Part shown: piece after piece, positions 9,672 to 21,600 of the stretch | Numbering within the stretch: the stretch's first letter is position 1 | Layout of the letters: the number at the start of each line of letters is the position of its first letter | NCBI RefSeq assembly: GCF_023065955.2 | Contig: NW_026622874.1 | Span: forward strand, 8,228,001-8,292,000 | DNA: 64,000 nucleotides | Direction of reading: 5' to 3' | Source of the DNA: Ursus arctos | Lineage: Eukaryota > Chordata > Mammalia > Carnivora > Ursidae | The notes under the pieces: generated by a model | Told to the model about the DNA's origin: nothing | The model's database searches: none | What the model saw: only the letters and a program-made list of their open reading frames with translations | Translations under genes and position numbers: made by a program

Positions 9672-12600
9672 GTAAGCGCGCGGGCGGGCGCGGAAGTGCG
9701 CGGGAGCCGAGCCGGGGTCCGGGCAGCGCGGCCCGGCTCCGGGTCCCCAGGCCGCGGTCCCCAGCCCAGCCCCCACCCTCGGCCCCCTCACTCCCCGCCC
9801 CCACCCCCCAGCCCTCGGCCCCCCACCCAGCCCCCGGCCGATGGTGAGCTGAGGGCGGGCAGCCGCCGACTTTCCTCCGGTCTCCGCCTGGGTCTTCACT
9901 TGGTGCGGTTCTTGAGCGTCGAGAACAGGGGCCCGGAGTCTTGGTTGCTTTGTCTTTTTAAAAAACTTTTTGTTGGAGTGAAACAGGCATCAAACTTGCG
10001 CTTGCCTGAGTTTTGGTTGGGTTTCGCTCGCGGTGTGCGATGGCAGCCCGAGTGTCAGGTCGCGGGAGACCTGAGTGCCCGCGGCGCGTTCGGTTCGCGG
10101 CTCCCCCCCAGCCCCCCGAATCCCTCACATCCCACTGAGCCTCCCATCCCTCCATGAACCCCCGGTCCCCCCACCCCTCCGAGTCCCCGGCCCCCTGAAT
10201 CCCCCGAACCCTCCCCAGGCCCCCCGAACCTCACTGAGCCCCTATCCCCCCACGAACCCCCGCACCCCTGCCCCCCCGAGTCCCCGGCCCCATAAATCTG
10301 CCGAACCCCCCAGCCCCCCGCGAACCACCTGCCCTCCGTCGCCCCCTGTCCACCCCCCCCCGAGTCCCCGGCCCCCTGAATCCCCCGAACTCCCCCAGCC
10401 CCCCACGACCCCCCGGCCTCCCCCCGAATCCTCCGCCCCCCCGAGTCCCCCTGAGCCTCCTAGTTTCCCAGCCTCCGGCCCCCCGAGCCTCCCAGGAGGC
10501 CCCTGGACCTCCTGGCCGCCAGCCAGCCTCTGGCCCCACGAACCCCCCGAGTCCCCAGTCCCCTGAATCCTCCGAGCCCCTGCCCCCTGGAGGCCTCCGG
10601 CCCTGGCCCCCAGGGCTGACGCTGGAGTGAAGTGGCTCTTTCCTTCAGCTCCCGCGCTGGGAGTCTAGGGGGGCGCAGGGCTGGGGGCTCGTGCACGCGT
10701 TCCCCGCCCCTCCCCCCGCCGGAAGTTGTGCCCGCGCCTCTCCCCCCGACCAGGGGTCACTTTGCGGCCCTCGCTGTTTTCTTATGGCTTCGTGTGTTGA
10801 GACAAAGAAGCAGGCATATTTTACCCCATTACCCCATCTGTGGAATGGAGTGAGGACAGATTTTGTTCACTTGCAGTTACAGGTGCAGAGTAGAAAGTTT
10901 TGTCCCCCCGCTCCCCGCCTCTGTCGTGGGAAGGCGTCCTAAACGTTCACGGTCTGGGCAAACTTAGTTTATTGGGATTGATCATCGGGAGTTTCGATGG
11001 TTTGGGATATTCTGTCCTGCCAGGATTCAAGGAATTGGAAAGTGTTGAGTGTTATGCATCCTGTTTTAGTTTAATACCTGGTTACAAAGTCAAGTTTGTG
11101 ATGCAAATGCCCGGTATTAAAATACGGACCATGGAAGAAGGTGAAGGAGTTTGCTGTTAAAATATTTATTCCTTGGATTTACGTTTCTTTCTCTCCTTTT
11201 TTTCCCCTCATAACGTTCCTTTCTCTTGAAATGACTTTCACAGATTGTCTCTGAATTTTCCTAAAAATAGGAACAAGATAAGTATTGGTTGTTGCAATGT
11301 GGTTTCTTAAGGATAGTTTCATGTCAAGATATGCTTTGGGCTTTCTTAAAAAACTTAGGATGCGTTTTCCTTCTCCCCGCTGTATACCAGATGATCAGAA
11401 CCTATGAAAGGTTATGCTGCTGCGGACACTGTGTTAAGTGAGAGGTGTGGTTCTGATGGCCCTCAGCAGACTCCCCACGTGGGAGGGGGATGGGAGGGTG
11501 GCTAGTACCCCAGCGCTAGAGCCAGGAGCAGCCAGGACCTCACTACCTCAGTTACCACGACCTCTGTGACCAGAAGTTACGACCTTCTTTTACAAAGTGA
11601 TTTGTCTCAGGTTCAGCATCCGTAAAATGGGGATGATGATACTAGGGAGCCCTTAGGGTGGTTTGAGGATTAGGGTTGCTAGTTCCGAAGTAATTAGTCT
11701 GGCGCCCATCTTTCTTGGATTTGCAATCCTGGTGAAACCACAGGTTCTTGCGCCTGGGGTCCATAGAAGCCTGGCGTCCATACGAACGGGAGGCAAGTTT
11801 TCATTTAGTGCCATTGTGTTAATAGGTGTCCTTATCCTGTCGTATCTGGGGTACTTGAAGATAAGCCTGTTTTCTTAAATATATTTCTTATCTTTGGCTT
11901 TTAATATACTTGGATTTTAATTTTAACATTGAGTGAGGTTTCATATTTTTTACTTTGAAAAATCCTAACCAATTTATTGGGAAAAGCAGTGTGCTTCTTA
12001 TGGAAAAATGGATCGTCTCAGGATGTAGACAGTTGTCTTGATGTGCTTTTTTTGTTGTGGTGGTTAAATGTACATAACAGAAATTGCCATTTTAACCATT
12101 TTTAAGTGTGTAGTTCTCTGGCACTAAGTACATTCCTTGGTTTGCTTTTCAAGGCATTCTAAAGATAACAGCCTGCTGTTTAGACAGCATTATATTAAAA
12201 ATGTGCAAATAAATGGTGTTTGTGTATTTTCTCACCAAATGGTAGAGAATCAAGTGATTTTCATGTGGGACATGAAGTGATAATTGGACCCTAAACCAGA
12301 AGGGGAAGGTGCATTTTAGTAGGCTAACTAAAAATATGTAGGCAAACAGCTGAGCGCCAGGGTGGGGGTAATGATAGGGTGCGGCAGAGGCTGTGGTAAT
12401 TAACACCCATTTTCAGATACCCACCAGAGCATCTCTGATGCTCTGAGATTTCTACAGCTTGGTAAGAAGGAACTGATTAACCTCTCCTACTTGACACCGT
12501 ATTTTCCTCATCGAGGAAAGTGTTCTCTGCAGGTTGAGAATATGGCTTTTAGTTGAGCTGTCCTCATTGTATTTGGTAATCGGATAAGGGGAGGTGATTA

Positions 12601-15600
12601 TTCAAAGCAAAATTCTCAACGATTTAAAATTATATCAGGTCTCTTTTTTTCATTGCTTTCATTTTGCAAAGCATTATATTTAAGCAAGGCATATATTGAG
12701 AAATATCTTTATGAGTGTAGCTAACTCTAGAAGCGTTCAGTGCTCTTTTTAGATGGAACTTTATAAAGATTCCTGCTTGTACCTGCAATCGAAATGGAGA
12801 ATTAAAAACAAAACAAAACCTACACAGAATCGCACGGTTTTGTGCAGTGCCACACCGAAGGCCAGAGGACGTGGATTTGCCTGGTTGTCCGGTAGATACC
12901 ATGTGTTACCTGTGTGTCGGGCTGGGACGGACCTGTGCGGTGTCTGTCCTGTCCCGTATGGTGGCCACCAGCCACCTGCAGCTACAGCACTTGAAATGTG
13001 GCCGGTGGGATGAGAAACTGAAGTTCTGAAACAATTATACAGTCTTAATTCTATCTAAATAGCCACATGGGCCTGGTGGCTGCCGTACCACCACAGCTGT
13101 CAGCTTGACAGAGTAGCACAAAGTAACTTTACGTAGGAATCACATTATTTGCAGCTTCCTGTTTACATTAATACTTTATTTTTTTTTTAAAGATTTTATT
13201 TATTTATTTGACAGAGAGAGAGAGAAAGTGAGAGAGCACAAGCAGCGGGAAGGGGAGAGGCAGAGGGAGAATCAGGTCCCAGGACCCTGGGATCATGACC
13301 CGAGCCCAAGGCAGACGCTTCACCGACTGAGCCCCCCAGGCGCCCCTACATTAGTACTTTAATATGAAATCATAATGGCCTGTTTACCCCTAACGACTTG
13401 GGAAATGGGTTTTCCAGTGACTTAGTTTAGTGTTCTCTTTGAACGAATCTCATTGTGGGGCCCTGATACAGATAATGATTTTAAGAAAATGATAGCTTAG
13501 TTTAAAAAGCTCAATTGACCCGATGATGATTTAAGTTTTCAATTTGTGGCATTTTCCCTTCCAGGGTTGCAGAGTGTCCTAATTATTTCTAGTTATTCTG
13601 TGATGCTCTAAGAGAATATCCGATTGTGGGAGCTTCTAGTTCGGGGAGTCTAGGGCAAAAAATTGGGTTCTCGCCCTATCTCCTTTAGAAGTCTGACAGC
13701 TGGTCGGTAGGATTTATATATTTCTAAAGGAAACTGCAGCTCACAGACCAAAGGCAGGACTTCTGCTTAAATACTTGTATTATTTTCCTGTAAAAGGGTG
13801 GTCTTATTTGCACATACTTTCCAAGCTGAAATTATGTGTTGGAACGAAGAAGCTTTCAGGTTACAGCTCTAGAACATTGTATTTATATGATTACACCATG
13901 CGGTGAAAGAATTTCTTCTTGTTGAGTAGTAATGTAGCAGGGTAGCTTAGGTTTGACTCCCGAATACAGTTTAAGGTAAGTTCTCTATCTTTATAGAATT
14001 GTAATTCTCAAAGGCTGTTAAATCATCTGTTTTTTTTTTTAAAATGTGGCAAATACCTCACATTTTATGTGCTGTAGTGAGATTTGTTGCCTTGTGACTC
14101 CTGCTATATTCATTAAAAGCTGAAACGCATTAAACATTTTCTGTATTTTTACCTGCTTCAGGGAAACGGTTTAGACTTTCTAGAGAACCTTAGCCCAAGC
14201 ACACAGCCGCTTGTATTTTAACAGTTAACCTGAAGAGAATTTATTTATCTGGAGGACATAACGGAGGGTCATTTGCTCATATGCTGCTTCTAGGAAGAAC
14301 CGTTTTCTCTCCCAATTCCTGTCCCCTGCCCCCCAACAGTAGAAAGTAGAAACAGTAAAACGAAACCTGTTTTTTTCTGAAGCTTTTAAGGAATCATATA
14401 GACCTTCATCTCTTGGTAACCTGTGATAGTTTGTGGCACTCGTTAAGAAGTGTGTCTGAAGCTAACTCCACACTGTTTTTGGCGCTTCTGGGTTGTGCGG
14501 CCTCTCTCCAGCAGGGGACTGCGTACCAGTGCCTGTTGATGGTGTTTCCATATTGGCTTGTGAACCTCTCCCCACCCTCTGCTAAGTGTCAAAGGATAAG
14601 GAGAGTGGGGTAGGAGAGTTTAGGAATCCAGAGTGTTCTTTTCTGCTCATGCCACTTAACCAACTCAAACATGATTGAAATACTTGCTTTTCGGTGGTGT
14701 GCTGTGTGCCGAAGAGAACATTTTTCTTTAATCAGATGTAATTGAGAAAAGAAAACACAGATGACAGACTGTGTATGAAATGTATACTTTGGTGTGCTGA
14801 GTGAGGCACTAAAATTTTATATTTTATTGGGGAGAGCCAAGGAGAAGTTGTAGGCAGTAGGGGACCCTTCAGGAGCAGCGGGTAACACAGAGGCAGGGAC
14901 CCGAAAACATTTTGTATACTGCCTCAGCAAAAGAAAGTGACTGTATCAAGGAAATGCACGTTGTAACCGTAGATCTTGTGTAGGAAAAGCAGTTTCCCGG
15001 ACTCAGCAACTTGTGGTCATTTTACAGTTTTTCCTACCTGAAATTTATTCCAAACCAAATGATTTCAATAAATGATAAGAGATCGTGCTAAGAGAACTAC
15101 ATTTCTTCGAAAATATTCATTTGGCCAGTAAATACCGAACTAATTACTTCTGAAATGCCTACTTCAGTTGTTTCTCTGGAAACACATTTTTAGCTTAGTA
15201 TTTCTTCATTTACATTCAGACACTTCAACTAAAAGTCTCTGAGACACGGGTTGAGAGAAGTAGTAGGAAAGCGTCGTGCATAAAGGAGTCTGGAATTCCA
15301 GTTGCAGGTGCTAGTGGTAATAACAGGAGCCAGCACTCATGTGTGAGCAGCGCGGGGGGCTCAGAAGCCCTGTGCTCTGGGGTCCCTCCCAGGGAAGGGG
15401 AAGGAGCTTCTCCCGAGACCCCGTCTGTGCCCCACACTGTGCCCGGTGCTGTGGCTTGGTCATCCCATCGAATTTCCTGCTGACCTTGTGAAGCGAGTCT
15501 TCTCGTCCTCATTCCACAGATGAGGAATTTGAAGCTCAAAGGGTTTCAGGAATTTGCTCCTGGTCACTCAGCAGAAATGAGACACGAACCAGGTCTGCCT

Positions 15601-18600
15601 ACAGACAAACGCTCTTTTAGGTGTCAGTGCCTACATTAGACTATTTCTGTATACTCTCTACGGGACCAACAGTGGCCATGGTGTTCTTTTGGCAAATGAT
15701 AACTTCAAACATGGCTTTTCATTACATAACTACAATTGTTTTTGCAGTAGGAAAAGGAAAACAGACATCTTTCCATATTTAAACCCAAACTGGGTGAGAA
15801 GATGAGTAAGGTTCGAATGACACGGAGGTGACCACCTCACCCCCATGCCATGGAAACACCTCAGTGCCTGTTATCTTTGTGCCCCGAACGCTCCATGGAG
15901 ATCTCAGCTCCTCCACGGCATTGGCAGGGAGGGAGAAGAAGCCACCGTTTGTAGGAGGCGTGTGGATTCCTCTTTCTCTGGAGGTTGTTTTTAAACAGGG
16001 CTTGAAGGCGATGATGGAGGGAAAAGAGGATCAGAAGTGGATGGGCCCGTTGGGAGACGCGGAGGATGGGGGGACGTACAGCGGGGAGAGTGCCATCCCC
16101 AGTCTTTGCCCTTGAGACAGTTCCAAGGGCTTGAGTGGTACAGCAGTGACCTGACCCACGCCACTGCTGATGGGAAGTCGGGATGGACGCCGAGTGACAG
16201 CCCCATCTGTGCAGTAAGTAGTGGTCCAGCTTAGTGAGATGAATTTGTCGGAAGTAAACTAGGGACTGATTTTGTTTTGTTTTGTTTTTAAAGTATTTAT
16301 TTGAGGGAGAGAATGAGAGAGCATGATCTGGGGAGTGGTTGGTGGGCAGAGGCAGAGGGAGGGGCAGGCTCCCCGCTGAGTGGGGAGCCGGACCGGAAGC
16401 TCGGCACGGAGGCTGGCTCGATCCAAGACCCTGAGATCATGACTTGATCTGAAGCCAGCCACTTAACCTACTGAGCCACCTAGGCGCCCCCTAGAGACTG
16501 ATTGTGGATGAAATCACCTTAAATCATTGTTCTTCATCCTTCCTCATTAACCTGTTGATTGTATTTGGATGGCCGTTTGGGCCAGCATAAGTCCTGCAAA
16601 TACTTAACGGTCCGTCCGCAGTGTTGTGGGCACTGTTTAAGTGCCCCGGATACAGGAGAGGATAAGACCACATCCAGGGAGCTTACATCCCATGGAGCTG
16701 AGTGAGGGGTGGATGGGGGAGGTGGAGAAGAAGAAAGAAATGTGGGAGAGTGGGATTCCAGTAGGATCGTGCGGCTGGGATGGCTGCTTTAGATTGGGGG
16801 TCAGGGAAGTGATAGTTCAGCTGGGACCCGAGCGCCCGGGAGGAGCTGTGTGTCACATGGGCAGAGGCTGGGCTGCGGGCATAGGCCTGGAGGACACAGT
16901 GCAGCCGGGGGGCTGGTGCTTTGTGGACGGCGGGGAGGATGCCGAGGGCTGAAGTGAGAGCAGGGGCGCATGGGCTGAGGTGGCACTGGGGGGGCGGTGC
17001 ATTAGCCCCCGGGGGAGTGACAGCAGAAGGGACCGCATGTCATTGATTAGGAAAGACCCCTGTGTTGCTGTGTGGAGGGTGGGCCGTGCAGGTGCCAGAG
17101 GCAATCCGCTGGGAGAGGCGGGGGGAGGGAAGGCCGCTCAAGGCCTCCTGAGGAAGGTCCACAGACAGCCACCGAGAATGAGTAAAAGCCGTACCTTTCC
17201 ACTGCGATGGCCCCGCCGATAGTGTGAACTTGTTAACCTTAAATAAAGCAGTCAGTTACTTTCCCCACGAAAGCGGTTTATTCGGGAATAGCAGAGAATT
17301 GCAGTTTGGGACATGCAAGCAATGACAAGCCCACAGGCAAGTCCAACACACGAAGGAGAGGAACGTGGTTTTATGGACAAGAAGGAGGAAGTTGGGAGGG
17401 TTGTTTTGAAGCAAAGTCCACTGGAGAAAAACGGGAGTTCGGGGTGATGGTGGTTTGTCACCGGCCAGGCTGCTGGGGTGCTCACTTCCTGCAGGAGATA
17501 CGGTGCCCGTCTTTCCCGGTGGGGGCCTGTAATTCGGGATTCTTCCCTGTGGCGGGTTTTTCTGTTGGGTCTGTGATTGACCTTGAGTGATGCAGCTTCC
17601 CCTTCCAGCCTCCCCTTCTGCATCCCGAATCCACTCTGGTGAGGTTTCCCTTTACTGATTTTCACACTCGATCGACATGGTGTATCCCCCGCTTTAATAA
17701 CTTCCCTCGTGCCATTGGGAAGCCCTGGGGCGAGAGAAGGAGCAGTGCCTCCCCAGGGCTGGGAGTAAGACCAGGCAGGAGTAGGGAAGACTGCTCCCAT
17801 TCCACAAGCTCCCTCCCGTGGGACTAAAGAGAAACCAGACTGTATAGAATTCGAGAGCCCTGAAGAGCTCAAGAGGAGCCCTCAGTCACTGTGGTTCTTT
17901 AAAACCGAGGAGGGCAAGTCCGGTCTCTGGAGGAAGCCCTAACCTTAAAGATGTTTTACAGCAACTGTACTTTTGACCCCGTGACCGTGCCGCCTTGGCA
18001 GCTTCTGATGGGTTCGCCTACAGTCCCTTTACCACTTGTGTTTTTAAATCGGAGATATCCTTTTATTGACGGAGATACAGAGTGGCCAGCCATCTAGGAA
18101 ATTGAGTCAGAGCTGCCTCAGCTCTGAAGGGCCTCCTGCCCATGTTATTCTGAGCCACAACTGCTAGCTAGTGTGTGGTAGGTGGGTAATTTTGGTCATT
18201 CGCTGATTTCCAGAAAAGGGGGGCTATTTCAGATAACACTTTAGTTTAACGGTAGAAAGGTCTTTCCCTGGTAGGTTTTGCTTGTTGCCGACAGCCGCTG
18301 GAGACCTGGGAGTTGGGCCCCTTTCCTTCTTTCTCCCATGGTCCCCCCACCCTGTGCCATCTCTGTGTCTCGGCCCCTCTCCTGTCCGTGGGGCCCCTCC
18401 CCTGCCCGGGCTCCAGCAATCCTCTCACTGTTTCTCTTCTTACCCACATTGTTCTCTGCCCGTCTGGTCCGTTCCACACACTACATCTGTGGTGGTTTTC
18501 CTGAAACAGAAGTCTGTGTCATCCCTCTCCAGAGGAGTCCCAAGACTGATCTGTTCCAGCGTGCGAGATGAGCTTCCTAGTGTCTGATGTCTCGTCCAGG

Positions 18601-21600
18601 TCTGAGATCAGCCTTTCTGTGCCGACCGTACGCTTCCATCCAAACACTGAGCCTCGCGGTGCGGTGATAGACACAGAACACCCAAGTCAGCATCCGCTCG
18701 CACCGCCGCTCTTTGGCCTGCCGGTGGGATTGTGTCCCTGTTCCAGAAGACGTGCTTCCTGCCCCGTCCGTGCCCCCCAGGGACTGCGTTAGGGCTGCTG
18801 GTGGGGCTGGACGTCCGCGTTCCTTGTGCTCGCGGCAGGCTGTACTCTGTTCCATGCTTCCATCCGTGACCTGCTCTGCGCCCTCTGGCCCCGCGGTAAC
18901 TGTGTGTGTGCGAGACGCCAGGTGTGCACACTGACAGTTTCTGCAGCATGTCTGTGCCCCTCAGGTTGAGAATTGACCTGTCCCTGCGTATTTGTCCAGT
19001 CTTGCCCCCAGCCTCCCGTGTCGGCAGCTCCAGGACAGTGACGATGCTGTGCCGGCCTGCTCGCGCCTCCGCATGTGATGTTTTTCTGCCTGGATGTTCT
19101 TCTTCCTGCTGTTCTTACTCATCCTCCAGTTTCCAGTTCAGTGGCACTCCTTTGAGGGAGGGGTTGCTTCCTGCCCGCCCTGAGCCTTGCATGCACCTCC
19201 ACCAGGACGCTCTCACGTGCGGCCCGTCTGCTTGCAGCCCCGTAGTGCTCCGCGAGCTCTGGGACGCTGGGCACCACGCCTCCCATCGCTGGGTTTCTGG
19301 TGCTTGGCACACCGTTTGACACGCTGTGGGGACCTGATAAATAGTGTTCGAGTGAATGAACGTTCTTAATTTTTTTTGAAAGATTGTATTTATTTGAGAG
19401 AGGGCATGAACAGGGGGAGGGGCGGAGGGAGAGGGAGAAGCAGGCTCCCCACCAAGCAGGGAGCCTGATGTGAGACTCCGTCCCAGGACCCTGAGATCAT
19501 AACCTGAGCCACAGGCAGATGCTTTAACCGACTGAGCCACCCAGGTGCTCCTGAGTGTTCTTTCGATTTTCTTTGGTGAGGGTCGTTCTCACCCGTTTAT
19601 ATGTATGTCCACAGTTGGCTTTTGAGCTCTCTTAGAGAGTTCCCAGAGCTGGACTCTTAGAGAGTGGAGGAGCGCTTTCATCACCAGTGTGAGGCGGAGA
19701 GGGGAGAACTGGACCCAGGGGATTGGCTGTGCTTAGGGCATCCTGGGCGGCTCCGTCCGTGTGCCCAGGCAGCAGCCGCGCTCAGCGCAGGGAAACGGTG
19801 CCAGCGGTAGAGAACGGCGGGCAGTGACCTGGTTATGTAGTGTGTAGGCCTTCTACTGTCTTCGCTGTTCGATGACCACAGATGCTGAAAGCGGAGTGGC
19901 CTAACGCGAGTTGCCCTGCCGCATGTTTGGAACTTGAGATCTAAGTCAGACTTCAGGCGTGGTTGAAAAGGAGAGAACAGATTTCTTCAGTTACTCTAAG
20001 CAGAATGCCTGGCTGCTTCTTTTCAGCCATGGTCTGGTTTTGGGATCACTCACTTGGAAGTTACACCACACGTTCGTGTAGGCGCTCACCCTTGGTCATG
20101 CTCTGGGCTCCCGCTGACTCCCCCGGCTGCCACCGAGCTCTGACCCACAGCGTCCATGCAGCTGCACAAGCCCGTGTTGTCACTTGCTGTGTGTGTGAGA
20201 TCTGAGATAGCGTGGGGGGCGGAGGAAGCCTTTCGGGGTCAAAATCTCTGTCCCAAAGGAATTTATACACCACGGAGGCAGGTAAGACAGGGGTATAAAC
20301 AACTGTGCGAGTGGACGTTAGAGAAGCAGAGAGAAAGTGTTCTTGTGTCTAGAGGGGTGTGCGTGTGTGCGCGCGTGTGTATGTGTGCGTGTGTTTGTGC
20401 GTGTGTGTGTGGAGGAGGGGCTGGAGGCAGTTTGAGGGTCTCCAAATCATTCTAGAAGCCTAGGGATGCCTTGGGGACTAAGGGACAGGGTGTAGGGAAC
20501 AGGTGAGCTAATCCAGGGAGACGAGTGGGGAAGAGTGTGGGTTTTTGGGTTTCTCATTTGGTGGCTTGAGGCCATAATTGTGCAACAGATGATGTAAACT
20601 AAGTTCCCTGAGATCTGATGTATGCAAAGATAAATACGGGTGCCTGTGACTGTGTGGTGTTTCCATACAGTTACTGCTTCCGGGTCAGCTCCTGGTGCTG
20701 CGATAGGTCATGTGTGCCGGATGGGTCACCACGCTCTGCGGTCACCTGTTGGTGAGACAGCTCCTGCTAGACGTGGACAGCAGAGTCCTCCCAGCCTCTT
20801 CATAACCCTTGAAGCGGGTGCTTCTCAAGCTGTATGTGGTGGGCTGGCGGGGCCCACCCCAAGGGCTTTTTGTGTGGGGTGTCTTCCCCCAGAGGTTCCA
20901 GGTGGCTCCCTCTGCCTCCGACCAGATGCCTCTCCGGGAGCCGCGTGTGCGTCTGAGTCTCCTCTCCTGCCTTCCGGGCCGCGCCTGTACTGGCCTAGTA
21001 GGTGCTCAGGAAATCGGGTGGGACAGATATCCAGGTCAACAAGCAGTTGGGGCTAGGAGGGGACAGAATGAGGGACGGACATCAGGAGGACACCAGCCCT
21101 GGGAGGCCTGGAGGTGGCGGTGCTGTCGGCTCACAGGCACCAAGTGGGGATGTGATCAGACATCTGAGAGCAGCAGCGTGCAGCTTTCTGAGAGAACACG
21201 ATTTTTCTGTATGTAGAGGATTTTTCTCATGTTTTTTCTGCAATGGGGATGATCTCGGAGGATGCCCGTGTTCTCTGGATGACACTGGGTGGCTGGGGGC
21301 CTCCCTGTTTGGTGCCCTCCAGATGGCTGTTGAGACTACCTGGGGTGTTGATTTCTAACTTTCACTCACTTGCCGTAGTAACCAAAAGAGTACAAAAATC
21401 CATTGTTTATGATTTTATAGTTTTGCTTTAACTCAGATGTGGCTGACAGAAACTGATGGACTGATTTTAAATGACACTGTAATAAAAAGCTGTACACTTA
21501 GTATCTGGGCGGGTTTACACGTCACTGACCCTGAACAGAGCACTGGTAGATGTGACTCACCGTCCGCGATGGAGGTTTTGACCGGCAGCCCAGTGGCCTT

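Larger units (their letters stand above)
9255..9850. promoter_or_regulatory. TP53BP2: CpG-island promoter of TP53BP2
   Basis: Base composition becomes extremely GC- and CpG-rich here, around coding exon 1. I see no TATA box. GC boxes (Sp/KLF type) lie at 9345-9355, 9374-9387 and 9405-9415. A 31-bp tandem duplication (9321-9351 and from 9352) carries two copies of GCGCAGGCGC (9325-9334 and 9356-9365), a good match to the NRF1 palindrome. This is a typical TATA-less housekeeping promoter. Transcription probably starts between about 9400 and 9600, but the exact site cannot be read from sequence. Confidence 0.85.

Noticed and set aside
8465..9847. 460-codon open frame on the + strand across the promoter
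   Set aside because: Produced by C-rich minisatellite and CpG-island composition. It is low-complexity Pro/Ser/Arg, open frames occur in several frames on both strands, and it is not in frame with exon 1.
9168..9899. 243-codon open frame on the minus strand
   Set aside because: Composition artefact of the CpG island; overlaps exon 1 antisense and has no recognisable domain.
10231..10539. Gly/Arg-rich minus-strand open frame
   Set aside because: Complement of the C-rich minisatellite; repetitive translation only.
17252..17872. 206-codon minus-strand open frame
   Set aside because: Lies wholly inside an LTR that ends with a polyadenylation signal; no similarity to retroviral or cellular proteins that I recognise.
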